NCBI GenBank assembly: GCA_003290165.1
Contig: QNQO01005837.1
Location: 17,217 to 81,216, forward strand
DNA from: Berberis thunbergii
Taxonomy: Eukaryota; Streptophyta; Magnoliopsida; Ranunculales; Berberidaceae
DNA: 64,000 nt
Reading direction: 5' to 3'
In this document: one piece after another, positions 23,744 to 35,092 of the stretch
Position numbering within the stretch: position 1 is the first letter of the stretch
Layout: each line of letters starts with the position of its first letter
Made by a program: the position numbers and the translations under genes
Notes under the pieces: generated by a model
What the model saw: the letters and a program-made list of their open reading frames with translations, nothing else
The model's database searches: none
What the model was told of the DNA's origin: nothing

Positions 23744-24267
23744 TCAGAGAAACTACTAAGAAGATTGAGCTGATTAGAACGCGGTTGTTGACAGCCCAGA
23801 GTAGACAGAAGAGTTACGCTGATAGGAGGCGTAAGGAGTTGGAGTTTGATGTGGGTGACAGGGTTTTTTTGAAAGTTTCCCCGATGCGCGGAGTTGTTAG
23901 GTTTCGAAGTCGTGGAAAACTTGCACCGAGGTATGTAGGGCCATATGAGATTACTGAGAGGATTGGACCAGTGGCCTACAGATTGGCTTTGCCGCAGAGT
24001 ATGTCAGGTATCCACGACGTGTTTCCCGTATCCATGTTGCGGAAGTGTTTGGCAGACCCGTCACAGATTATAGAGCCTGCTGAGGTGGAGATTTCGGATG
24101 AGTTGACGTATCCAGTGAGGCCAGTAGCCATTGTTGATGATGATGTGAAACAACTTCGCCGAAGGACAGTGAAGTTAGTGAAGGTTCAGTGGAGCCACCG
24201 AGCGGGTGACGTAACTTGGGAGCTGGAGGACCAGATGAGACAGAAATACCCCGAGCTTTTTGCCTAG
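23725..24267 (+). pseudogene. Integrase C-terminus with chromodomain
   Basis: RRKELEFDVGDRVFLKVSP is the GPY/F-proximal part and APRYVGPYEI the GPY module. RPVAIVDDDVKQLRRRTVK to VTWELEDQMRQKYPELF is a chromodomain of the Tekay/Del type, which steers integration to heterochromatin by binding histone marks. The usual aromatic cage is only partly recognisable, as in group II chromodomains. It is in a different frame from the integrase core. Confidence 0.9.
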
Positions 24268-24328
24268 GGTTTCTTGTCTTGGCTTTTGTCCGATCTCGAG
24301 GATGAGATCTCTTTTAAGGTGTGTATGA

Positions 24329-26736
24329 TGTGAGACCTGCGGTTTAAAAAAAAATTATAAGGCGGAGTGTACTCAGCAAAGGTGGTGGGGCACATAACCA
24401 CCCACCCCTTAAAATGAAACGACCCCCCCCCTTTTCTTCTACTCTCTCTTTTCTTTTTTTTTGGTTTATGTTTGTTCCAGCAGCGAGCAAAGCTGCGACA
24501 TCGTCGCCTCCAACCATTTTCTCGGCGGTTTTTGGGTGATTTCTTCCCCAATCTCACCTCCTCCTCCTCGGTTCGTTCTCTCTTCTTTCCCTTCTTGCTT
24601 TCTTTGTTGGTTTTTTCGAATAAAAAAATCAGTTTTCATTTGGGTTGGGTTTGATCGGTTTCCATAGCTCCGATCAGCCGTGTTGGGGCCTTGGTGGCGT
24701 CATTGGGAGCCCTTAGAACCGACATGCAAGGTTGTTTTGGGGTTGGCCAAAAATTTTTCAAAAAAAAATCAGGGTGCATGTTTGTTTGGAGGGTTCCTCG
24801 GCGTGAAGCCGGGCTTTGGGTGCGTGGGTGAGCCTCATTTTCGTGATTCTGAGTGTCCTTAGACTCTTTTGTGGGTTGTTGTGCAGTTTGGTAGCGATCA
24901 AACCAGAGTAGGGAGAGTTTCGGCGCGTTTTCGCCAAACTTTGGGTTTCGGCGGGGTGGTTGCCGAATTCCTATTGCCTGTAAGTTTTCCTTTCAGTCAC
25001 GCGCCGCTTGTATTTATTTATATATTTCAGTTTTCGGCTAGTTTTCTCATTTTTGAGTCCGCCTTGCAGTTTTAGAATTTTCGTGGTCCCGCATTCGTGG
25101 TTTTGCGTCTTTGGAGCTTCGATCGGTAGGAATTGGGTTTTGAAAATCCATTCCGCCAGGTGAGTGGAACTATAATTTTTATTTTAAGAAATAAGTATTT
25201 GAAATCCTGAATTGAATTTTTACATTATACCGTCAATTGTGTGGAATTGAATCCAAATCTGAAATTCGGAATTTTCAGATATTTCGAGGATTGTGTTAGT
25301 TATGTGTGAATGAATTATGCATTGGACTTTCGGAAAGCATGTTATACTTGAATGAAATCAAATAGTAATTTTGGTGTGATTAGGCTTTGGTGTAATGACA
25401 TGAGACTTGTATGCTTTGTTTTCGAGGTTGCATAGCATATCATGTTTTACCGTGGATTTTCGAGTCTTGAGCATGTATGATAATCGACTCGAATAAATTT
25501 ATTGTGGTGATTTGGGTCATGTTGGGACCCTGGCATAGTCGTGGTTTTATAAAATTGTCGAATTGTTTATGATTGCACGTTTATACATTTGGTTATGTAC
25601 AGACTTGTCATTTGTGCATGTGGATAGTAGTATAAGTGTCTTTTCCCCGCTATAATGCTTGTTGTGCCGATGCTTAGGAGCTTGCTCGCATCGTGAGTTG
25701 GATGGTGTTTGAGATGACTCGCACCTGACATTGTGGACGCTATTGCATGTGGCAAGCTTGCTGAGGTGCGGTGAGCTCCCGCACGCAGTTGCCACTATCG
25801 AGTGCAGTAGGACGGGTCCCGGAGGACGTGCTTTGGAGATTACTTGTTTTCCCTCCCAGCGCGCTTGATTTGGATTATGTTAGGTTGGTCTTGTTAGGCC
25901 AGTCGTTTGGGATGTTTGAGTTTGTATCCTGGCAGATGGCACCCATCAGGATACAAACATGCCCGAAGTGGTACTGGTGCACGTTGTGGGATGTGTCTTG
26001 GTGAGACACATTCGTAGGGTATGCGGATACCTACGATATGAGACACTTATACAGTATTTTACAGGATTTTTGGTTTCAACCTGATTGTCTTTATTTTTCA
26101 TCCCTTGATATTTACCATGTTTGAATCATGTGTAATGACCGGCATATATTGAAAACTTGTAGTTATTGTGGAATCTGAAATGTTTGTGTTGTTGCTTGAA
26201 TTTAGAAACATTATCCTTAGAGCCACGGTGTGATTTAGACTTTAGAACTTGTTGTTTATTTATTGTTGTTTGGCATGAATTTTTCTTGTACAGTATTTCA
26301 TTAGTTGTATTTAGTTTGCTCGCACCAGCTAGCTTTGTGCTTTGCTGACCCCGCAAGGGGTGTGCTTCTATTGGAGTGCAGGCAGTGTTGGAGTTCCTGA
26401 TGATCGTGGCGCGTAGGCCCCGATTTTCGTTGTAGGAGCGTTTTGTGCTTTTTGGTTGTGTCCACCCTGTACGGGTATGTTTTGCTTCCTCTGTGTTTCA
26501 GATGTACTATATTGCTAAACTAGATGTTTGTATACTGGTTTTGTCGCTATGACTCTGGCGGGGCGAATCAATTATATATTTATTTTGTTCAAACTTTAGC
26601 GTAGTTTTATTTCGGTTTGATTCTTGTATCAAGAATGTGTTATATTATGATGTTGTGGCCGGTTACGATTCGCCTGTGTACGTGTTAGTTCACGCATCGG
26701 CAAGCTGCGATTCCCGTGGCGGGTCGGGGCGTGACA
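24329..26736 (+). repeat. 3' LTR of the Tekay-type element
   Basis: This is a direct repeat of 17109-19516, starting TGTGAGACCTGCGG and ending GGGGCGTGACA. No clear polypurine tract precedes it (CTTTTAAGGTGTGTATGA). It is followed by the second half of the target site (AGGTA) and the rest of the MULE-B left TIR. Confidence 0.93.
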
Positions 26737-27370
26737 AGGTAGGTGGTATTGGACTCTAGGAGGTCTTACTAGAATCTAAAGGTACTAATATTATTAGTTT
26801 CTTCTTAGTTAGTTTTTTGAGCAATCCATTCAGAATTACTAAAGATTTTTATTCCTGTTCCTTTTGTGATCTTTTTATCAACTTGAAAATATGCATAGCC
26901 ATTCTGTTAAATGAATCATCAAAAGTCATGCCTCGCCATTTTGTTGGTGTAACCACTATGCTTAGTACTGTGTTTATATGCCAATATGTGTTCACTATCC
27001 TTGCTGAGGCAAACCACCCACAATGGAGATGAATGTGTGATGGTGCACAACCAGACATGCATGTGTTGACAATCTGAACTATGTATTGTGGGATCCCTGA
27101 TGTTGTGTCTTTGCTTTGTGAGATGCTTATGTCTCTGCTTGTACAAATCCCTGAAAAACAAATTTTACAAAAAATCATTTTAGAAGTCTAGACCCCCCCC
27201 CCCCCCCCCCAAAAAAAAAAAAAAAACTCAACTTGTTACCTCTCATGAGTTTCCTGTTCCTTGAATATGTTGATGGTGTGGATTGGTGCATGTTAGAGAA
27301 CCTACAACAAGATTAAAAAAAAAAAAAAAAAGTGAGTCTACAAATGAGAATGGGTATTTGAGTGTTTGAT
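26737..27370 (+). repeat. MULE-B left TIR, inner part
   Basis: This is the reverse complement of about 30229-30986 with small differences. It contains an 18-base C run followed by 16 A (27193-27226), mirrored as T then G at 30491-30524. A ~110-bp piece after GAGAACC is missing relative to the right arm. The TIR ends at GAGTGTTTGAT (27370). Confidence 0.85.
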
Positions 27371-27421
27371 GCAATCATGAGTTACCTGAGGCAGAATGTA
27401 GAAGTGAAACACTGACCAACA

Positions 27422-27575
27422 ATATCACCAATATAAACTGAAAAGCATTCATGATGGTTTGCTTCTATGGGATTGATGATGAGATAGTCAAGAGCTTGTT
27501 GTAGCTTTGGATTGCGAATGAAATTTCAATGATGGAAAAGAGAGGAAGAGATGGTATTTGGAGGGTTGAGGTAAG
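27422..27575 (+). repeat. Partial internal duplication of the TIR segment
   Basis: ACCAATATAAACTGAAAAGC through GAGGGTTGAGG repeats 16973-17106 in direct orientation, including the very site where the Tekay element inserted in the outer copy. It carries about 18 extra bases (TAGCTTTGGATTGC-like). It directly abuts the captured EF-hand exon. Confidence 0.8.
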
Positions 27576-27577
27576 TG

Positions 27578-27951
27578 GTGGATTTCAGTGGGTTTATTGA
27601 TGAGAATGAGTTGCAGGAGGCTCTGTCTTTTGGGTATCTCAGGTTTAGTATTCGCACTGTCAAATTGCTCATGTTCTTGTTTAAGAATCCGAATGACCAG
27701 CTCAAGATAGGTGAGATTGGTTAACCTTATTTATTTGGCTTTGTTCTACAAAAATCAATACGAACACTAGGGGTTGGACAGTTTTTTTTCTGGTTGGATT
27801 GAATGAAATAGATGCAGTTTTTTTAGTTTGCCGATTAGCAGCATTGTTTAACCACATTTGATTTTATGCATTAATATACAGTCTTGTGGTGTTAATTTCT
27901 GCAGGACCTAGAGAATTCGCGGACCTGTGGAATTGTCTAGGACAATGGCGG
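27578..27951 (+). pseudogene. Captured two-exon piece of a penta-EF-hand calcium-binding protein (CML49/50-like)
   Basis: Exon 1 (27578-27710) encodes GFIDENELQEALSFG and FSIRTVKLLMFLFKNPND, ending LKIG. A GTGAGA...CTGCAG intron (27711-27904) follows. Exon 2 (27905-27951) continues in frame with PREFADLWNCLGQWR and a GTAAGA donor. IDENELQxAL is an EF-hand loop end, and the order FSxRTVxLLMFLF, KIGPxEFxxLWxxLxxWR is that of plant group I PEF proteins related to ALG-2. The intron phase is kept, so capture was at DNA level. The first acidic loop residues and the remaining EF hands are missing. It is oriented inward from the left TIR. Confidence 0.8.
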
Positions 27952-28070
27952 GTAAGAATCATGTTTTTCTTCTTTTCTTTTTGCCTCTCTCATTTTTTGT
28001 TGGACAAATGAATTAGCAGTGCTAGAGGTGTTTATTTAATGTTGGATGTTAAATAATACGTTTAGGTTAA

Positions 28071-28193
28071 GATGATGTCCATGTTGGTCATATACAAGTT
28101 GTAAGAGGAGAGAGCAAATCAAACGCCGTAGTCCTCGAGGATGATGTTAATGTAGGATATATTGCTAGAAGCGTGCTTTCTTTTCTGAACTGA
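28071..28193 (+). pseudogene. Possible captured exon, family not recognised
   Basis: A short frame opens after an AG at 28069-28070 and reads DDVHVGHIQVVRGESKSN, VVLEDDVNVGYIARSVLSF before TGA at 28191. The composition looks like a real protein rather than AT-rich noise, but I cannot name it. It lies between the EF-hand exons and old LTR pieces, on the same strand as the EF-hand exons. Confidence 0.3.
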
Positions 28194-28329
28194 TTATAAC
28201 AAATCATACTTTCTTGATTACAAGCATATTTGGTTTGACTTTTAAGTTGAAGCACACTGGAATTAAAGTATGTGGGAAGGTATTCTGCAAGGAACAGATA
28301 TAAATCAACAAACCAATGAGGGGCTTTGA

Positions 28330-28710
28330 AGAATGTAAGAGAATGCAAGTAATACTATATTTTGCAAGTCTGGATGGTATTCTTCAAGTCTGCCAGTTGG
28401 ACTGCAAGTCTGGATGGTTAGGCGGTTCAGGGGGTTAGTAAGCCAGTTGTTGTATTGTTGCTATACTAAGTGCAGTGCTGTATTGTTGCTTTATGGAGAA
28501 TTATAAAGGCTATTAGGAACTCTTATAAATAGGAAAGTCTGTAATAGAAAGGAATTCATTCATTCTTCTTTGTAATCATTTTGTACAAGTGAGCACATTG
28601 CTCTCTAAGGAGATTGGCAATCTCGAATTCTGCCAAGTACATTACAGTCTATTCAGACCATTGTAACCCTTACATTTTAATCAAATAAATCTTTCAATCT
28701 TGTGACTCTT
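28330..28710 (+). repeat. Copia-like LTR fragment in MULE-B core
   Basis: It has CAAGTCTGGATGG repeats, a TATAAATAGG box near 28524-28533, then TTCATTCATT..TTTGTAATC..TTTTGTACA and AAGGAGATTGGCAATCTC. The same blocks appear at 12860-13420 and, in reverse, at 28990-29390. This looks like U3-R-U5 of a Copia-type LTR. Its ends and TSD are not defined. Confidence 0.5.
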
Positions 28711-29008
28711 TTGTTGTGGCTTGTTGCTGAAAATTGCAGTAGCATTCCCCATTATTTTTTGTAATTGCATTAGCAGGTTGAGCTTTGAACTGTCCAATTC
28801 TGCAGAATATTGATAAGAACTTACCTGTGTTGCTATGTATTTGATAAGAACTGACCTGTGTTGCTATGTTGTGCAGGACAGAATCAAGCCAATGCAGTTC
28901 TACTGACAGTTTCTGGCAATAGATGATATACTCCTTGCTGAATTAGCAATACAAGCAAAGAAGAGAAATTAAAGAATGAAGAACCTGTAAATGTAAACTC
29001 TGAATTGA

Positions 29009-29388
29009 TGTTAGCAAATGGAATGGATTGTATTGAATAAGAAGGCTAATTCAAGATTTCCTAATCTCCTGTAGAGCAATTGCTCAATTGTACAAATTGT
29101 TTACAAATCAATGAATCCCTCTTTCTCTTATTGATCTCCTATTTATACAATTATCTAACATACCCTCTGACAGTAACACTAACAGAGCACCTGTAACTAA
29201 CATAACCACTGACAAAGCACCTAACAGAATCTCATCCTACAGATAGCCTACTTGACAGAACATCAGCAACCACCTTGTAACAGCACCTTCTTGTAACAGT
29301 CAGGAATCAGCAAAGTAGCTGCAACCATATACAATACTGGCTTCACAATGCAACACCCAAAACAGACTGTCTCAATAAGAATTCAACA
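29009..29388 (-). repeat. Copia-like solo LTR candidate, minus strand
   Basis: On the minus strand it starts TGTTGAATTCTTATTGAGAC and ends CCATTTGCTAACA, with TG...CA ends, a TATAAATAGG box and a GATTCATTGATTTGTAAAC block like the other two LTR pieces. The flanking five bases (ATTGA / TTTCT) do not match, so it may be a fragment moved with its surroundings rather than a simple insertion. Confidence 0.55.
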
Positions 29389-30012
29389 TTTCTTCCTTCT
29401 CGCATAAGTAAACCTTATCGGAGGTGTATCAAATATCAGAAGAAGAAGTCGGATCGTATCAGTTAATAATCATATACAGTCAATCATTTGTATTGATCAG
29501 TATGCAAATCAAGTGTAATCAACCATAATATTAGGCCAAAGAAACAAAATTTGTCAAAATAGGCAACAGAAGATACATGTGTTAAACATGAGTGCTATAA
29601 CAGAAGCAATATCAAATTTCTTCTATAATACACTAGAAACAACATAAAAAGTGAATGACAAGAAAATGCACATTTAGACAGTCATTGGACATTGGTTACG
29701 GCTGACCAGCTAACCCCTTTAAGCTAACAATGGGTAATAGTTTCAATGTTTGGCTAGAGCTACCGAAGGTCAGATGTTACTTGTTTTTACCATGGCTTCA
29801 CAAACCATGTCAAATTTTAGGTTTCCGGTCCTTGAAATGCAAGACCAAAATGAACAAAAACTGGGTTGTGCAAATGCGAGAAAATGCAGTATCCCTTCAA
29901 CTGAGCGCAACCCATGCAACAATGACAAGCTCTTCCATTGTCGTTGATTTGATGACACTTCCACAACAACCAAAATCTGTAGTTTTCCACTAGAATGTTA
30001 GAGAAAAAAAAC
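29389..30012. other. MULE-B core filler, no gene named
   Basis: Short open frames occur on both strands at 29730-29993. One plus-strand frame has a protein-like stretch (NWVVQMRENAVSLQLSA), but I recognise no family and see no clear splice sites. It could be a further captured piece. Confidence 0.3.
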
Positions 30013-30148
30013 CTGAAAAAACAGCTACTGCATCAATTTTTCTGGGAGCTTCTTTGATGCTCACTGAGGGATCCTTTGGCAACGTCAAGTTGGAGCCATA
30101 CTTGGAAGGCATCACAAACGACATCTGCCACTTTTCCTGATCTATAGA
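30013..30148 (-). pseudogene. Captured exon of a SOUL haem-binding protein
   Basis: On the minus strand an acceptor TTGATCAG precedes 30148 and CAG|GTTTTT ends the exon at 30013. It encodes [33 protein letters not shown] and AVAVFSG. This matches the SOUL domain of plant HEBP-type proteins, of the type with MSFVMPSKY...LPxPKDPSV. The protein binds tetrapyrroles; some members are plastid proteins. Only one exon is present. It is oriented inward from the right TIR, opposite to the EF-hand exons. Confidence 0.8.
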
Positions 30149-30228
30149 CTGATCAAATAAGAATGTCAAAACTTGAGAAAGAAATTTTTTACAGTAAACT
30201 AGAATTTTTTTTATTCTCAACCCAATCA

Positions 30229-31107
30229 ATCAAACACTCAAATACCCATTCTCATTTGCAGACTCACTTTTTTTTATTTATTTATCTTGTTGTAGTTTCT
30301 CTATTCATGTACCCACTCTCCTTCAAGTCTGCTAGATTTTGCTAACGCCCACCCCAATCACCACAACTTCACATTACTTTCTCCTCTAAAATTCAGATTT
30401 CAGTGTTAATGTTAAGTTCTCCAACATGCACCAATCCACACCATCAACATATTCAAGGAACAGGAAACTCATGAGAGGTAACAAGTTGAGTTTTTTTTTT
30501 TTTTTTTTTTGGGGGGGGGGGGGGTGTCTAGACTTCTAAAATGGGTTTTTGTAAAATTTGTTTTTCAGGGATTTGTACAAGCAGAGACATAAGCATCTCA
30601 TAAAGCAAAGACACAACATCAGGGATCCCACAATACATAGTTCAGATTGTCAACACATGCATGTCTGGTTGTGCACCATCACACATCCATCTCCATTGTG
30701 GGTGGTTTGCCTCAGCAAGGATAGTGAACACATATTGGCATATAAACACAGTACTAAGCATAGTGGTTACACCAACAAAATGGCGAGGCATGACTTTTTT
30801 TATGATTCATTTAACAGAATGGCAATGCATATTTTCAAGTTGATAAAAAGATCACAAAAGGAACAGGAATAAAAATCTTTAGTAAGTCCAAAATTCCGAA
30901 TGGATTGCTCAAAAAATTCACTAAGAAGAAACTAATAATATAAGTACCTTTAGATTCTAGTAAGACCTCCTAGAGTCCAATACCACCTACCTCAACCCTT
31001 CAAATACCATATCTTCCTCTCTTTTCCATCATTGAAATTTCATTTGAAACCCAAAGCTACAACAAGCTCTTGATTCTCTTATCATCAACCCCATAGAAGC
31101 AAACCAT
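30229..31107 (-). repeat. MULE-B right TIR, inner part
   Basis: This is the inverted copy of 26737-27370 plus 16990-17108, and it includes a ~110-bp piece that the left arm lost. At 30975-30990 it shows the intact target site (CCTACCTCAACCC) into which the Tekay element went in the left arm. It breaks at 31107, where the Athila-type element starts. Confidence 0.85.
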
Positions 31108-33013
31108 TGATATTCACATAATTATTACATAATATATTCCTTAATTTATGCATGTTAGTATTTCGATTATTATATTGTATAGTAATTATTTCATTTTCAT
31201 GTCTTTGTAGGAATTTGAGTGTAAAGGATGAAATTACATTAAAGCGATAAGTTAAGGAACGACAATTAGTCGATTCCAACGATGGTATAAAGCAGTCACA
31301 AACCTAAACCCGAAACCTTATTCATAACCTAATCCATAACCTAAACCCAAACCTAATGCAAAGCCCAATCCTTCTCCTACCCTCATTGATGAATCATTCC
31401 CTCATTTCATCTCTATTCATCTTGATAATTTTATATAAATAGAAGATAATAGGGTGAGAAATGGGGAGGAGGAAGAGAAGGGAAAAGAAGAGAATTAGAA
31501 ATCAAAACCTCTTCCTCAATGGAGATTTCCTCAAAGGAGCTCCTCTCTCAAAGGTGATTCTCACAAGGTCACCCTCACCACTCATCCATCTCTCACTCAC
31601 TCCACTCACTCAGCAATCACCACCTCGCCACCACCATCACCCTAGCACCACCTCCACCGCCAGACAGCACAACCGCCACCGTCACCACCGTGAAACAGGG
31701 GTGTGACAACCCTGTTTCACGTCCAATTTTCACCCCACCACCACTCTCTGCTCCTCTCCCTTGTCCACCACCTCCGTACGAGTCCCACCACCACAACCTC
31801 CGCACGAATCGCCGCGACAGAGCCACCAACCACGCTGCGAAACAGAGCCGCACCGCGACTCTGTTCCGCCTCGCAGACCCTGTTTCCCCTCATTTCTCGA
31901 CCTCTCTTCGTCTCGAGCTTCTTCCTGACTCCCTCTCTCGCGACCACCGTCACGACCAGACCAAGCACCATCACCGCCACCTCGCGAGACAGAGCTCGCA
32001 GCCACAGAAACAGGGAGCCCTGTTCCTCGCCCTCCTTTGCTTTTTTATTGATATCTAGCTGTTTCCTCACCCTCTATTTCTCTTTTTCAGGTTCTGAAGA
32101 TGATTTGAGGACGAGGAAGGCCGCGAGGAGCGAAGGAAAGCCTCGAGACAGCCGCTGTCGCGCTGGAGAAGAAGGTGGAGCAGTGCAGAGTACGGTAGCA
32201 GAGGCGGGAATTGGTCAAATTCAGTTATTTGGCTATTCACACCCCCGGTTTTGCTCTGTACCACCACAGAGCGTTTTGGGACCATTTCCTCGGGATTCGT
32301 GCACAACAACCTGCTGATCTGCTGAGTGCCACCACATCGAGCTTGTGATAAACTAAATGGGTTGTATAAGTTATTTTGATTTATTTTACTGAATTGTGTG
32401 CTTAATTGTTAATTACAAGTTATTTCTGAATTTTTGATAATTTGCTTTCACCTTGCATGTTCGAGAAATTAAACTTGATATGTTTGGTAGTTAGAATTAC
32501 CCTTTATCAATATTCAAAGCATGTGCTAAAAATATTAAGCTTAAGCTTTGATTAAGTGTGCCCTAAAAAGACACTTAATACTTGGTAAAAGCGTATTTGC
32601 TTAAAATAATTTGTTAATGTTTGATAGAAACATGATATAAGTTGAAATCGATTTTAACGATCACATATTCGGTGTAAGCAAGGGATTCTCATCCCTAACG
32701 CTTCTCGTTTTTAAATTCAATAATTTAGATTTAAATAATTTTGCTAATTCATTGGTGAGTCCAAGCCCACAAAAATCTATCTCATCTATCTTTTATTTTT
32801 ATTATTTTAATTTATTTTTAGTTTAGATTTAAAAATGTTGTAACCTCATTTCCTATAAATTAGTTTAATTAAATTCTAAAATTCAATTGCATCCACCTTC
32901 TTCGTGGGATCGACCCGTACTTGTCGTTGTCTACCAGTTAGGCACCGTGCACTTGCGGTTATTACAAGTGGGTTAAATTAACCTATTAATTTAGGTTAGT
33001 TAAATCCGCATCA
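31108..33013 (+). repeat. 5' LTR of the Athila-type element
   Basis: It starts TGATATTCACATAATTATTA and ends AAATCCGCATCA. TATAAATAG at about 31434-31442 is a likely TATA box, followed by a GC-rich transcribed leader (31460-32330) rich in CACCACC words. Open frames there (up to 204 codons) recur in the other LTR and are not taken as genes. The two LTRs differ by scattered point changes and very short indels only. Confidence 0.93.
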
Positions 33014-33017
33014 AGTT

Positions 33018-33036
33018 TTTGGCGCCGTTGCCGGGG
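33018..33036 (+). promoter_or_regulatory. Primer binding site, tRNA-Asp type
   Basis: TTTGGCGCCGTTGCCGGGG begins a few bases after the LTR end. It is the usual Athila primer site, complementary to the 3' end of tRNA-Asp. Confidence 0.85.
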
Positions 33037-34423
33037 AAGGTTGCGGTGTAATTGAAATTAAGATTTATTTTCACTAATTTTAAAAAAAACAAAAAAAATT
33101 AAAAGAAAAAACAACAAAACAAAATTTCAAAAAAAAAAAAATAAATAAAAAATAAATTTATTTTTATTTTATTAAGTTCTTTTTACACTCATTTTGTGTT
33201 TGATTTTGTAGATTACACGCTTCTCGAGGATATTGGACGATCCTGCAAAACATCAAGCAAATTTTAAATTTTTTTTTATTTTGTGAGGAGAGTTTTAATT
33301 TTATTTTCACCTCGTTCTACGAGTGTGTGGTGTAATAATTTTAAAATTTTACTGTTTTTCATTTTGTTTAAGTAAAAAAGAAAAAAAAAACCTAAAATTC
33401 TCTAAGTCAAAAGAAATTATAGAGAAACAACTCTAATTGTTACCCAATAATTTTTATGATTTAGAAATCCGACTTCTAAGACCAAGACCAGTAATTTGAT
33501 TGCATATGCTTGTGTGCTGATTGAAACAGATAAACAGAAGTCAGACTTTTTTTTTGAATTGTGCTAACTTTTTGTGCAGATTGGAATACGACCACTGTAA
33601 GTATTTCTATCACACGCAATGTATTAGCGACCGGGCGCTTTGTGTAATTGTTTGAAATTATGTGATTGGTTGTTTAATTTCTATAATTGTGGATGCTAAG
33701 CTTTAGTAATTCATAATAAGCAGACCCAGCTTATAAATAGAAACTGGTGGGACTTGATATCCCCACCTCATCACTCCAGCTGTGTGCAACCAATATCCTA
33801 ACATAATTAAAATCAATTAGCAAGTTAGATAGATCATTTTTTAGGTACGGTGTTCATAGGACAACCAAGACCAAGGTGAATCTAATAATTTTTGTGTTGA
33901 CCCAAGCTAAAAGTGGCGATGGGTTTAATCATTCAATGAACTCCAAGAGGCCACTGCCACAAGGGTAATTTACCCGGTACGCCGAGTCATAAGTAAGCTA
34001 CGATCCACAAGAAGAATTGGTGTTACCAACAGTTTTTGGTTAGGAGCACTAGCCTCAAGTGTGCATTTAACATCACATCGTTCTCACATCTATTGGCTTA
34101 CAGAGCGGTAGCACAAGGAAGTACTTAATTGGACCATTGTGGCCTCCTTCTCTTGTGCGATAATCCGGTTTTTTTGAAACAAAACTCTAGCCTACTGATT
34201 TTGAACTTTGCGGTGTAAAGTGTACACTCTTAGGATCAACTTGTAGCACCCATTGCTGTGTCATAAAGATTACATAAGAAATAATTGTCCCCCAAAGATA
34301 AAAAGATAATTGATCTAAAAAACGTTGATTGCTTAGGGAGACATGTTTCTTGTGCATTTATTGGTTGCTGATTGCATGTGAGCCTGTGTATATTTTTAGA
34401 GTTAGTGCTTTCGAAAAAAAAAA
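33037..34423 (+). other. Long untranslated leader of the Athila-type element
   Basis: AT-rich and A-rich tracts occur up to 33420. This is followed by a region with short frames only, ending just upstream of the gag-like ATG. A long leader is usual for Athila. No domain was seen. Confidence 0.6.
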
Positions 34424-35092
34424 ATGAACACAATGGATTATCCAGCCTATTTTTCCGAGCAAGTCAATTCATTTTATGACATGCGACGACCTGAGTATGA
34501 TCCATATTTAAATTATTACCCAGGTCTAGCTTATCATTCTGGCTTATCATGGGCTCATGGTCAGTACCATGAAGGCCCTCTAGACACTCCTCAGACTCCT
34601 CAAGCTTTCATTCCTGATAATGAGTTAGAGGATATCATGAAAATTTTTATAGAGCGAACAGGAGAAATACTAGTGCAAAATTCTCATGATATCACAGAAT
34701 TGACAACTATTTTTCAACAAAATTCTCAAGCTATCGGGAAACTTGAGATGACTGTGAGTCAGATAGTTGAGTCACTTCCTGAGATAGAGTCAGAAAAATT
34801 CACTAGTGACTCATTTATTGATGAACCTGTCGATTCTGAGACACTACAGACATCTCCTTCCCGTGTTGACTCATGCCTCCCTAGTGACTCATGCATCGAA
34901 TCAAACTGTGAACATTTTTTAGAGTCTCCCCTTGACTGTTTAGAGGTTTGTTTGACTCAATTTAGTTTAGACTTTGATGTTGATGATTCCATTAGGGGAG
35001 TCAATGATTTGCTTGACTCAGTCCCTATTGTGGATCCTAGTTATAAATGGAAGTCTAAAGTGAAGCCTCTTCCACTCAGTGAGTCAAACTAG
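34424..35092 (+). CDS. gag-like ORF of the Athila-type element
   Basis: The frame starts at ATG 34424 (MNTMDYPAYFSEQVNSFYDM) and runs 222 codons. The N-terminus is rich in Tyr/Pro, followed by a predicted helical part (DITELTTIFQQNSQAIGKLE), an acidic, Ser-rich middle and a basic end (YKWKSKVKPLPLSESN). This is the style of the C-terminal gag region in Athila and TR-GAG elements. The capsid-like N-terminal domain and zinc knuckle are not seen, so it is probably a shortened gag. Presumed role is RNA or particle binding; this is inference. Confidence 0.6.
   Translation: MNTMDYPAYFSEQVNSFYDMRRPEYDPYLNYYPGLAYHSGLSWAHGQYHEGPLDTPQTPQAFIPDNELEDIMKIFIERTGEILVQNSHDITELTTIFQQNSQAIGKLEMTVSQIVESLPEIESEKFTSDSFIDEPVDSETLQTSPSRVDSCLPSDSCIESNCEHFLESPLDCLEVCLTQFSLDFDVDDSIRGVNDLLDSVPIVDPSYKWKSKVKPLPLSESN

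Larger units (their letters stand above)
17109..26736 (+). mobile_element. Ty3/gypsy chromovirus, Tekay/Del type, complete but decayed
   Basis: This 9.6-kb element has two 2.4-kb LTRs (17109-19516 and 24329-26736), both TG...CA, an initiator-Met primer site and gag, protease, RT, RNase H, integrase and chromodomain in Ty3 order. The flanks AGGAA (17104-17108) and AGGTA (26737-26741) are a 5-bp target duplication with one mismatch; the undamaged site is visible in the other MULE-B TIR. Three in-frame stops and several frame changes make it non-autonomous now. Long LTRs, Met primer and C-terminal chromodomain fit the Tekay/Del/Reina chromoviruses. Confidence 0.95.

Noticed and set aside
28071..28193. 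Naming the captured exon in MULE-B
   Set aside because: It is protein-like, but I recognise no family, so no product is given.
29009..29388. Complete solo Copia LTR with TSD
   Set aside because: TG/CA ends and LTR features are present, but the flanking five bases differ, so I keep it only as a candidate.
31703..32317. 204-codon open frame in the Athila LTR
   Set aside because: It lies in the CACCACC-rich transcribed leader of the LTR. The other LTR copy (38159-38506) has a broken version, and several frames are open at once.
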